Origin: Cryptomeria japonica | Taxonomy: Eukaryota; Streptophyta; Pinopsida; Cupressales; Cupressaceae | DNA length: 64,000 bases | NCBI RefSeq assembly: GCF_030272615.1 | Contig: NC_081407.1 | Coordinates: forward strand, 267,732,075-267,796,074 | Direction: 5' to 3' | Shown: positions 23,001-33,834 of the stretch, in pieces | How the letters are laid out: every line of letters starts with the position of its first letter | How positions within the stretch are numbered: position 1 is the stretch's first letter | Translations under genes and position numbers: made by a program | Notes under the pieces: generated by a model | The model's database searches: none | Told to the model about the DNA's origin: nothing | Seen by the model: only the letters and a program-made list of their open reading frames with translations

Positions 23001-24251
23001 GATGTTTTAGGATAAGCATGAGAAGGTCGTGAAGACGGTAAGCTAATCTCCCTTAGTCTCTCATAGGTTGAGATGGCTCCACATGTCCATCAGGCTAGCG
23101 CCTTGTGTTATTATGTTATTGTGTTATGAGGATGGCATGTGATGACACTCCCCTCCTACATGTGTTTCCCCTTTATGATTTATGATTATGCTTATTGGAT
23201 GCATTTATGTTTTGATGAGTTTTATGCCTCTGGGAGTTCATTCTTGTTATATTGTGTAAGTTCTTGCTTGAGAGTCTTTGTGTGGTTAGTCTCCTTGGTT
23301 TTAGGTGCCAACGTAGGTTTAGAGTGTGTGTTGGGACCTTGTGTCATCTCCTAGCACGGGGGGTGGTTCCTTTGGTTCCACATGGTCGAGAGGTTGGTGC
23401 TTTTTAGCCATTGGGATGTTCTTTGGATTCTTCTTGCATGACGTGGATTCTTCTTCATGATGTACTATGGATGTACCTTATAGCAGATTTATGTAATGGA
23501 TAAGATAAAATGTATGTAATGTAACACTTTTTTTATATCATAGATAGAATCTTGTATTAGAAAGAGCTATGTTCATGATGTATTTAATGTACTTATATTT
23601 GTAGATAAATTGTAGTTGGAAATTGGGATTAAGGCCTAGTTGTATTGTACTATTGTAGAGAGGTGATCTTATGAGTCATGGAAATGAATGGATTATAGTT
23701 GAAATAGAATGGAATTGCATTATGGATCAGTTGTATTATCTCATGGGATGATTAGAGGCTAGTTAGAATGTTAAATAATCTTGAAAGAGGAATGTTCATG
23801 GAGTAATAAATGAATATGTTATAGGATGTTAAATGGATTTAGTAAACATGTATGATTCATATAGATGCATTGGTAGAAAGAAAATTATGCATATCATGGG
23901 AAGTAAGTAATGTTGTAGGTTGCATATCTCATGAGTAGATAATTATATCATGATGCAATAATGAAGGTGAAATATATCTTTCAAGTGTGTAGTATGCTAT
24001 TGTGGAAATGAATTTGAGTAATGATGCTAAAGTACCCTAGGGAAAGAATAATGATGTTGTGATATTTCCGCTTGCGTTAATTCATGAAATGAGTAATGAT
24101 ATATGTTCATATTGGTTAATTGATGAACAAATGTAAATAGATGGAGATGTTATGTGTTGTATTAATTGTTATTAGATGTTAATTAAATTTTTTTTATCTC
24201 CATTTGTATATTATTGTTTAGTTTCTTTAGGGTATTTTGGCGGGCATTACA
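20020..24251 (+). repeat. Solo LTR, 4.2 kb, TSD TGTAT
   Basis: TGTAT (20015-20019), then TGTAGTGTCCACCC ... GGCGGGCATTACA, then TGTAT (24252-24256). The TGTAG start matches the style of the other Tat-like LTRs here, and LTRs of several kb occur in Ogre/Tat elements. There is no PBS, PPT or coding sequence inside. The region 20785-21100 is dense in TTTATTTGAT / TATTTAAT strings. A nested insertion inside it cannot be excluded. Confidence rests on the matching ends plus the perfect 5-bp duplication. Confidence 0.65.
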
Positions 24252-25114
24252 TGTATTCTCATTTGGAATATTTGATCTTCAACTAAGTTAATTAAATTCA
24301 ACTCTATGAATTTGACCAATCAATCCCACAAATTAGAAATGAAGTGAGGATCACATCGATTCCAATTATGAGTAATGACAATAAACCAAACAACCTTATA
24401 ATCAATACTTGAATAACCAACTTGTAATCACAAGTAATTAAATATTTCTTTACCAATTAGATCAATAAACTATAATAATTATTGTAGTTAAGTTGCCTAA
24501 AGATTATGTGCCACTGGATTAGATTCAATATCACTACATTGTCATATTGCTTTGCCAATAGGTTTAGTACAAGGATCCAATCTATCCATCCATGCCTCCA
24601 TGCCAAATCATCTTGTTAGTATTCTCAGTCCATTTTGAAAGCTAAACATAATTAGTAGTTTGGTATATGGTTGTATATCAATATTCTTTTGCTAATTTTC
24701 TCAATCATACTGCTATTGTTCTTTGCAAGCTGGGAATGGTAATTGCCTACAAAGTCTACATGCATCCTTAAACAATTTTGATAGTTGCAGATTATTCAGT
24801 AAATTTGGCATATGGTTGCATGTTAACCTTGATCTATTTATCCATGACCTTCATCTACTCAATCCAATTAGTTTAATTTTGTACCAATTCAGTGTCATAG
24901 TAGCCTACAATATCTAACCGTATTAAAAATCTATTTAAAAAACAACAGAGTATTCAGTACATTTGAAAAAAAGAGGTCTATTACACACCTTTTGAGGAAC
25001 TATATCACCTTTAATCTACTCTTCCCAACAAATTTCATTCTTAGTGAGCTTAGTTTCACATTAGCCGACAACAACTACATGTATCTGCAATCAATTTGGA
25101 AAGGTGCATATTAT
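24252..25114. other. Unclassified sequence between solo LTR and element II
   Basis: AT-rich with no recognisable coding. The phrase AATTTGGCATATGGTTGCAT near 24800 recurs at about 31975, just outside the other end of element II, so the flanking DNA contains a short local repeat. Confidence 0.4.
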
Positions 25115-26346
25115 TGTAAAGTCGGAAATTGCATACCCCTTTGCAATTCCACCTACACTTTTGCAGCCACTTTAGTGTCCATTCCCCTAGCATTTGAGTA
25201 GGCTCATTTCAGCCCTTGCATCAACCTTTTCCCTCTCAGGATGCTCAAGACACCTTTCAACAACTATCCTTCAACTTTTGTTTCATTTTAGCCGCGTGAT
25301 TTTCTTGCCACTTGTCATCTTTGAGCGTGATTTGTCTAGACACTAGTGTGTTGCGCGGACATCCATGCACCGCGTATTCGTCTCACGACATCTTAACATT
25401 CAACTGTTGGTTTTATGTATTTCAACACTTGTCACCTATCTTGGTAAGTGGAAACAACTAAGAATATTCTAAACGGCTCGCCAACCTCTTCTTTCCCTCC
25501 TTTTCTCTCATTTTAAATCCATCTTTTCTCTCCATTCAAGCTTTCTCTTTTTGGTTCTTTGAGCAAACTCTCCATTTCCTCCATACAAACTCTCTGGTTT
25601 TGTTGGCTTTGACAAATTTCTCTTTCTCTCTCTCACTTGCTACAACAGTCTCTAGTTTGCTACAATACTCTTAAGCTCTCATAATAATCTTTTGCAACTC
25701 TCTTCGCTTTCTCATGCCTCTTTGGTAATATCTTTCTATCATTTTATCTATCTCGTCTTTGAGCATCTTGGGATTTATCACATGTCCTATCTATTTAATC
25801 ATTCTAGATATTTATCTTTTGATCTATCTATCTATCTGGGTTGTCCATAGAGGTGGAAACACCAAAACGAGGGTATGATTGAGGTAGGCCTCTAAACACA
25901 ACCCCCAACATTTTTCCTCTTCTTCATGTGTGCACGTTTCTTGGAGGCATTCAACTGCATGAGGGTTTTCCCTTGCTTCATTTACTTGATTCATATGCAT
26001 TTCTATTTCTATTTATTATTTGAACTATTTGTTATCATATTTCTAACTTTTGGGTTTTGCAGTTTATTTAAAGAACACAGAGTTGAGTTTCGTGTTTCTG
26101 AGTCCTTTCTGTTCGCAGTCCATATGAGACTACAACGTGCCATGCAAATGTCTACACACCATGTTGTCATCCTTGATCGAAATTCTCAAACTTAGGCAAA
26201 ATACTCCTTGTGTCTACTCTTTCAATTTTTCTAATTAGATATCTTTACCAGTTTGACTGGTTGGAGATATCTGAATGTATGTTGTGAAATTGGCTCTCAA
26301 GGGAACATAGTTCTTCCCTTACCAGGGTCACTTTTGCACCAATAAA
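25115..26346 (+). repeat. 5' LTR of element II
   Basis: Starts TGTAAAGTCGG and ends AATAAA (the partner LTR ends ACTACA), immediately before the PBS. Many substitutions relative to the 3' copy show that it is considerably older than element I. Confidence 0.85.
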
Positions 26347-26349
26347 TTT

Positions 26350-26368
26350 TGGTGAACCTGACATGAAC
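26350..26368 (+). promoter_or_regulatory. Primer-binding site of element II
   Basis: TGGTGAACCTGACATGAAC differs from the element I site only by transitions of the C-to-T / G-to-A kind and occupies the same position after the LTR. Confidence 0.8.
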
Positions 26369-26552
26369 ACTTATTTTGTATTATTTTCAAAAGCATCCTT
26401 TATTATTCCTTCAGTCATTCAATATCCCCCCTTAAAAAAAATTAGGGTATTGCCTCAAACCCCATTGCATGTCATCAATTTTTAAATCATACGTCAGCCT
26501 TGGACTGATTCATTTATGCATTGCTTCTTTAATTTAGTTTACTATTTTCAAA

Positions 26553-29500
26553 ATGCATTTCTTATCTTATTTTATTAGTTCTATTTCTAATTTTATTCAA
26601 ATTACTATTGACGTTCCTTTTCATGCATGTGATGGTGGCTTGGCTTTGCCTATGTCACTCTATGTCTTTGATCCCTCTTGTAAAAATTCTTCTGTCTCAG
26701 AAGATATTTTGTTGCAAGAGGATGAAATCACTGATACCTTTTTTAATGTTACTCTACCTTCTCTTCATTCCAATGCACTCTCTTCAAGAGTTGATGCATT
26801 AGTGGATGATGAATCTTGTGTTACATCCAATCTCCCACAGGTTGATGTCAAGCAAGTTCCTTCAACTAATCCTTCTACATGTTATAATGACTCTGTAAAT
26901 GTTATTGTTGTCCCTGCTGCCCCTAGCAGTCCTAAGAGACCAATCATTTGTGTGACTACAACTATTCCTTCTCCAAAGAAGGTAATTTCTATTCGTGGTG
27001 CTCCTTTTAAAAGTGACTCATAGAATCTTTTTACGAGATACAAACAGTTCAAAGTTCCTTCTCAACAAGATCTTCCTCAAGCACCTAAGCCTTCAATTAA
27101 GCAATCTAGTGATTACGATCTTATTTAGTAACTTCATGTTACTCTTGCTAAGATATCACTTTGGGATTTGCTTCAGATTGCTCAAGTTTATCAAGGTATG
27201 CTTTAGGAGGCTCTTCAAAAGATCTTATTGCCTTCTACTAGGCCTTCAGATGTAAATGCATTGATGGATTATATTCGTGTAGATTCACCGAATATTAAAT
27301 TCTATCCACATGAACTCCCACCTCCAGAACCAGGAAATCAAGAAGATCTATTAATGAATCATTTATGTTAACGGTATCAGCATTAGACAAACTCATTGTT
27401 ACTGATTCAACACTCAATGATCGTAGTCTAGACTTATTGCCTAAATTCAAAGTGGATTCTAAGTCTCTTATTACATCTTCTATGTTCATCTGTGGTTTTG
27501 ACAATACTGGTAATACCACTTTGGGCACTGTTACTTTTCCTATAAATATTGGATCAGTTACTAGTCCAACCTTGGTGCATGTTATGCCAAGACATTTTGT
27601 TAGACAGTTCAAATAACCAGAGGACAACTGAGGGGGGGGGGGGTGAATCAGTTGTCACCAGATTACAAAACTTTAAACATTCAAAACCTTATTATCAGAA
27701 CACATAAACTCAATACCGGAATGCATAAACAAAAAAATAGAATAACAGATATAGCAATTAAACATAAGCATAAATCACAGAATAGTTACCATCCATCCAT
27801 AACACATGACACCAATATTTGTACATGGAAAACCTGGTAAAGGGAAAAACCACGGTGGGAAGCCTACCCATAGTCAGATAATACTTCTGCAGTAAGTATA
27901 TGATTACAATATGAGGGGCCTGCACATGTAGGAAGGCCAACAACCTAGAGCGCACTTCTCATCACAAAAAAGGAGCCTCACTGCCTACAAAAACATCAGA
28001 CTACAATTCGAAAAGAAGAGTGAATTGCAAGTATAGCATCTCCTATGCTTGAGCACAGTTCTAGTTAAGCTCAATACTGGAGGCTTTAAACCTCTCTTAC
28101 AAACACAATTCGATCACCTATGATCGACCAAAAATTCTCCATATGATTACAACATTATTCACACACAAATCATCTCATATCCTTGACCTTTGATCTACAA
28201 AGAGATCTTACATCATATTTATACCAACTCAGAACCTAAACAATTAGGTCAGCCACCAAAAAGATAATACAATAAGTTCATAACATAAATCCATAATACA
28301 ATGATCAACCAAGTCATCTTAGGCCAAAAAAAATATAAACCAATCCTTAAATCCCACCAGTAACGCATCAGGAACATCATCCAACATGTTACAGAAACCG
28401 ATCCATAACCTAGATAATACCAGACTCAAAGTAGGTTGCCATAAACCAAATCCACAACCACTGATGAACTGGAACATGAACAAGATAATCAATAGCATCT
28501 CAAAAGCATCTAGAAGCCTCACCAAAACCACTTATCACGTGCATCAAAATATCTTCAGCAAAGCTTTGTCGGTAAAACCCTTACCGGTGACCCAAAGGCT
28601 TACTAGAACAAATGATAGCTCCCGAGTCATCAAATCTCGAACCAACTGATCATGATGCACATCTGAATAGAATGAATGATAGATCCAAACCAGTTCCAAA
28701 AACTAAAGAATAATGGATCATACCAGATCAATGTCATAAACCAACCACTCTACCGGAACCAACCGAAAACTAGTAAACAACCAAAACAAATGGTGTTGCC
28801 ATCAATGACAAAACATCAATGCAACACATAATCAATTCCTCCAAATTTCCAACACATTTATCCTATAATATTATCTTGGGTAAACCTTGGATTCATTCTT
28901 TAGGAGTATCCAGTTCTACCCTTCATGGTTCTATTAAGTTTTTTGCTGACAATCAGGGAGTTACAATCAAGGTTGATCCTAAAGTTATGCACTTATGTCA
29001 AATCGCAATAGTTGGTCATGCCTCAGTTACACCTACCTTTCAAAAATATATTCCATCTTTATCTTCTAATATGCCAACAACTATTCCCATGGACCCTCCT
29101 AAAGAGGAAACCCATGAGAAGGTTGTCCCTAAAGAAGATCCTCCTAAAATATAAAGTCCTAAGTATACTCAATCAAATGCATTTATTTGTGATGATTGGG
29201 GTTCCTTAGACTTTAAAAGCTCCTTCATTGGAAAATATAAAGTCAACCCTATCCACCTGAACTTTCCAAAATTATCATTCACACTCGCTATCAAAGATGA
29301 TAATTCTTCTATATTGCGAGATCATGTGAATAGCATTGGCTATACCGTAAAAGGTGATCCTCCCCCTTTGGAGGAGTTGCAATCACGTTATGATCTAGGG
29401 TTCAATATTGATTCCAAGTATGGAAATGAAGGAGATGGTCTTGGGTGCATGGGTCAAGTAGTTAAGGTCCCTTTGGAATAAAAATATGCTCTTTTGCAGC

Positions 29501-29876
29501 GGGTTTAGGTTACAAAGCTTCTCCTTTGTCTTCATCCCTTCCATTCCTCAATGTTCCTATGTCTTCTTGTGAGTAGTTAAAATCTTTTCCCCAAGAGAAA
29601 GGGTTAATTCCTGCTCCTCATCCTTTATCCGATTAAGAGCTTATTTTGTTTCATCTTCTTAAAGCCCACTCGATTACTCTTTCTACTCCCACGCATAAGA
29701 AGTTCCATAAGGATAATAAAGAAAAAAAATCTTTCTGTGCATACCATCAAGTGCTTGGCCATTGCACAAATGAATGTAAGGCATTGGTAGACAAGATACA
29801 ACAACTTCATCAATTGGGTGTTATTAATTCTTCATCTATTGACGCACCTTCTTCTTCTTCTTTGCACAGCAAGTGA
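26553..29876 (+). pseudogene. Element II gag-like/protease/G-patch pseudogene
   Basis: Coding remnants in order. 26553-27023 is a low-complexity acidic N-terminal part with ILLQEDEIT-type repeats as in element I. About 27060-27250 contains the LAKISLWDLLQ block. 27365-27597 and 28860-28960 are the two halves of a retropepsin-like domain, split by a solo LTR. 29190-29215 holds DDWGSLDF and 29395-29480 a G-patch-like block with a following KVPLE. 29646-29876 adds FCAYHQVLGHCTNECKALVDKI, a Cys/His cluster known from Tat-type elements that I do not see in element I. Stops and frameshifts are scattered throughout. The protease catalytic Asp region near 27360 is degraded. Not functional. Confidence 0.8.
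27598..28854 (-). repeat. Solo copia-type LTR inside element II, TSD CATTT
   Basis: CATTT (27593-27597), TGTTAGACAG ... TTTCCAACA, CATTT (28855-28859). On the minus strand it starts TGTTGGAAATTTGGAGG. Removing the LTR plus one target copy (1262 bp) puts the two flanking protease halves back in one frame, confirming a clean insertion. The same LTR family appears in opposite orientation at 37538-38040. A run of 12 G lies near its 3' end. Confidence 0.9.
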
Positions 29877-30727
29877 TGTTGAGGCTTACCTCTATTTTAG
29901 ATTCTTTTACACATTCTTATTTTTTATGCATTCTTATCATATCTCTTTTTAACCCACAGAGGTGCATGTCTATCTCTTGCTTGTTGTGGTGACTATCTTT
30001 TTGTCATCCAATGTGGTGAGTATATATCTTTTCCCTTTGCGGTACTTATCCAAATTTATCTTGTGTATCAACTTTCCTCTATGGAACTGAGGTTGTTCCT
30101 ATCTAGCATCTTTCTATATCTATTAGTAGTGGCTTTTCTTCATAGCAAGGTTGGTTCTACTTATCTTTGATCACTTGGCATAACACAACTTGCTAGACTA
30201 TGATCTATCTTTTTAATCACTACCATCTACATGATCACTAGCTACAGAGCAAGCTTGTGTCTAGGTCATGTACCATCCCTTCGACATTGATTTCTTCTCT
30301 GACTTTTGGATGCATCTTCCTTAAGGAAATTTATCCATGCATTCTTCTCTCATTTTTATAATTCTTCTATGCGTGGTTTCTTGTACTTTGGGGATGATGC
30401 ATAGTACCGAGACAACCTTTTTCATCGATGTCTCTTTCACTTTGTTGACTCAAAACTTTAGTTTGCTTGTTAAGTGCTTTCATTTATCCATGTTCTTATA
30501 TATATCATGATATAACCCCATCATCTTGGGAATTTTCACTTTCTAACCTTGTCTTGTGCAAATTTTTCTATCTAATGGATTTGTTTTGTAGGTCTTAAGC
30601 TTGGGGGCATGCTTCCTTGGCCCGAGGATTTGTCTACTTCCTCTATAGTATGCTTTTGGCATCATGATGTTATTTTATGTTCAGTAGATTTCCTTTAGCA
30701 TGCACATTCATGTTGATTCATAAGCCC
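29877..30727 (+). other. Non-coding 3' internal region of element II
   Basis: About 850 bp between the last coding remnant and the polypurine tract, pyrimidine-rich and without polymerase motifs. It corresponds in position to 1301-2911 of element I. Confidence 0.6.
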
Positions 30728-30746
30728 ACTAAAGTGGGGGAAAAAA
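30728..30746 (+). promoter_or_regulatory. Polypurine tract of element II
   Basis: ACTAAAGTGGGGGAAAAAA abuts the TGAAAAGTC start of the 3' LTR. Its AAAGTGGGGG core is identical to that of element I. Confidence 0.85.
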
Positions 30747-31963
30747 TGAAAAGTCAGAAATTGAATACCCCTTTTCAATTCCACCTACACTATTGTAGCC
30801 AGTTTAGTGTCCATTCCCCTAGCATTTGAGTAGGGTCATTTCAACCCTTGCATCAACCTTTTCCCTCTCAAGATGCTCAAGACACCTTTCAACAGCTATC
30901 CTTCAGATTTTGTTTCATGTTAGCCACATGTTTTTCTTACCACTTTTCATCTTTGAGTGTGATTTGTCTAGACACTAGTGAGTCATGCGGATGTCTGCGC
31001 ACCATGCGTCTTGCGACATCTTAACATTCAAATGTTGGTTCTGCACATTTAGACACTTGTCACCTATCTTGGTTGGTGGAAATGACTCAAAATCTTCTAA
31101 ATGGCTTGCCGACCTCTTCTTTTCCTCAATTTCTCTCATTTTAAATCCATCTTTTCTCTCCATTCAAGCCCCCTCTTTTTGTTTTTTCAAGCAATATCTC
31201 TAGTTCCTCCATATAATCTCTCTGGTTCTCTTGGCTCTGACAACTTTCTATTTCTCCCTCTCGTTTGATACAACAATCTCTAGTTTTCTACAACACTCTT
31301 AAGCTCTCATAATAATCTTTTGCAACTCTATTGGCTTTCTTAAGCCTATTTGGTAATATCTTTCAATAATTCTATCTATCTCATCTTTGAGCATCTTGGG
31401 ATTTATCACATCCCCTATCTATTTAATCATTTTATCATTCCAGCTATTTATCTTTTGAGCTATCTATCTATCTAGGTTGTCCATGGAGGTGGAAACACCA
31501 AAACAGGGGTTTGACTGAGGTAGTCCTCTAAACACAACCCCCAACATTTTTCCTCTTCTTCTTGTGTGGAGGTTTCTTTGAGGAATTCAATCGCACAGGG
31601 GTTTTCTCTTTCTTTATTTACTTGATTCATATTCATTTCTATTTCTATTTATTATCTGAACTATTTGTTATCATGTTTCTAACTTTTGGGTTTTACAGTT
31701 TATTTAAAGAACACGGAGTCAAGTTTCGTGTTTCTAAATCTAATTTATTCACAGTTCGTAGAAGACTATAGCGCATTGCACTGGTGTCCTTGACCAAAAC
31801 GCTCAGGCATAGACTGAATACTCCCTGTGTCCTCTCTTTCAAGTTTTCTAATTAGATATCTTCACCAGTTTGACTCGTTGGAGATATCTGAATGTATGTT
31901 GTGAAAGTGGCTCTCAAGGGAACATAGTTCTTCCCTTTGCAGGGTCACTTTTGCATGACTACA
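30747..31963 (+). repeat. 3' LTR of element II
   Basis: Starts TGAAAAGTCAG after the polypurine tract and ends ACTACA, followed by the target duplication ATTAT. Confidence 0.85.
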
Positions 31964-32399
31964 ATTATCTAGTAAATTTGGCATATGGTTGCATATGAGC
32001 TTGGAAGACAATGTGAAATGGTTTACAATGTCATCACTATTCTAATTATTTATGTTTATGTAGATTGCATAGTATATTTGCAAGAAAGAGAGTTGCAACA
32101 ACTAGAAAAATGGGAAGCGAAAGGAATTGTCACCTATGAATGCAACTCTAATCATATAGGTCCCATTGTTACCTATGGATACACATGCAAGTTCCAAATA
32201 TTGTTCTATAGAGAAGCTCTCTTCGTGTTTACTTAATTTGAGCTTTATCAGATCCCTTATTTTATAGATTTCCTCGTGTTTACTTAATTTGAGCTCTATA
32301 AAGTCCCTTGTTTTACAAAACTTATCTGCTTACATTTGGGATGGTTGTGAATTAGAAAACATTTTGAAAATTGAATAATCATATTTTGGATTTCAATAC
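31964..32399. other. Unclassified spacer between elements II and III
   Basis: No gene recognised. It contains a direct tandem duplication of about 50 bp (32224-32271 and 32273-32325, sharing TCGTGTTTACTTAATTTGAGC). Confidence 0.5.
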
Positions 32400-33679
32400 T
32401 GATGAGTCATAGTTGTATGGTTCTTTTATAGATAGTTTGTCATCTTCAAGGGTTTCTATATTTGTTGATGAACTTCATAAACATACTTTAATCAACCTTA
32501 TATGCTTGTTTTGATAAGTCTTATTGTTGGTAGCTGAAACCTTTATTTTGATAGATCCATGAACCTTATAAATGCAATTATAAGTATTTACTATTTTTAT
32601 GTGTGACTAATGAATATGTTCAAAATAAATGATCATTATGTGTGGATCAAATGTTTGCTCTAACCTTTGCATGGCACCTGGGTGAAATAATCTTTATGAA
32701 GGAACAAGGTCTCATTCATAGAAACAAGGTAATGTGGACAAAGGATGGAGAACAAGGCAGGAAGAGTTAAAAAATATGTTGAAGACTTGTTTGCTACTAT
32801 CTCTGTTCAATAAGGAGTCTACAGAATAATTCTGATCCCTTAGTAAAGACTGTTAGTTGTCATGAGGGATGTTAGAGAGGATATATGGAAAATCTACAAA
32901 TGTTCAAAGAAGGACAAGAGTCTTGATTATCTTAGCTTTCCTAGATTTATGAGTTTTAAATAAATCTCCCACCTAGATAGTAGGAAGTGGAGCATATGTT
33001 CTGGATTGTTGTTAAGGATGAATGTTATAAATCCTTTGCGCATTCTTGTTTAGTTAGTTCTTGATTTCATATTAGAGTAATGTTATGTTGTTGAAGTTGA
33101 TTTTTGAATAAAGAAAAACATCTACTTTCTAAGTTAATATGGTATTTTTGATGTGGTCGTGAGTTTAATTAGTTAATTTCTATTATAGTTCTTATTCTAG
33201 GAGACTCATCCAAGGGGGCCCACTTAGTGAGAATTTTGCATGGTTGTCTTTTATGCACTTTGTTTCTTAAGTTGTTTAGTTTTGTTTCATTCAATTGATC
33301 ACTATCTGTTCCTACAACCACAGTTCGTAACTCTGTGATTGTTCTTGCAGCCACGACATGGCAAAATAGTTATTTCTGTACAAGTTGAAGAATTGGCATT
33401 TTGTTAGCAGAAATTAATGTTATCCTTAGTCATGATTTCAAGTAAATTCATTTTTTGAAAACAATTGTTTAAATCATTTTCAATTGTCTAGAATAGGATA
33501 GACGTGTTCCTATATGTTCTTAGTGCATATACTTTGCATTCCCATTTCAAGCTACACATCCTCAGATTGGTGAATAAATGAGTCAGAAGAATGAAAATCA
33601 AATAGCCGCTCAATGGAAACTTGTGTCTCTAACTTCTGAGTACTTATCTGTGTGTTATAGCCATTGTTTTGCACCCACA
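32400..33679 (+). repeat. 5' LTR of element III
   Basis: Starts TGATGAGTCATAG and ends GCACCCACA, followed by TTTT and the PBS. The first 1085 bp match 42352-43433. Confidence 0.75.
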
Positions 33680-33683
33680 TTTT

Positions 33684-33701
33684 TGGTGCTGTTGTCGGGG
33701 A
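33684..33701 (+). promoter_or_regulatory. Primer-binding site of element III
   Basis: TGGTGCTGTTGTCGGGGA is a C-to-T-decayed form of the TGGCGCCGTTGCCGGGGA type site often used by plant Ty3/gypsy elements (tRNA-Asp complementary, from general knowledge). Element IV has TGGCGTCGTTGTCGGGGA at the same place. Confidence 0.8.
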
Positions 33702-33834
33702 TGGCGACAAGCTGAGATTTTATGGGAACAATAGGATTTCATTTGTCAGAATAGTAGTAGTATTTCATCTTTAGTATAGTATGTGTCATTCATTTTGTTG
33801 AATGCAATATAGATGTTAACCTTCCAAAATCTGT

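Larger units (their letters stand above)
25115..31963 (+). mobile_element. Element II: decayed pol-less LTR element, TSD ATTAT
   Basis: Two diverged LTRs (25115-26346 and 30747-31963) flank an internal region with PBS, gag-protease-like remnants and PPT. The outer 5-bp sequences ATTAT (25110-25114, 31964-31968) match. The coding remains are homologous to the element I ORF (shared blocks LAKISLWDL, LGRPWIH/LGKPWIH, DDWGSLDF). No RT or integrase is present, so this is a second, older example of the same design. A solo LTR (27598-28854) interrupts it. Confidence 0.88.

Noticed and set aside
33169-33354. Minus-strand ORF in element III 5' LTR
   Set aside because: It lies wholly inside the LTR and is antisense; no independent evidence.
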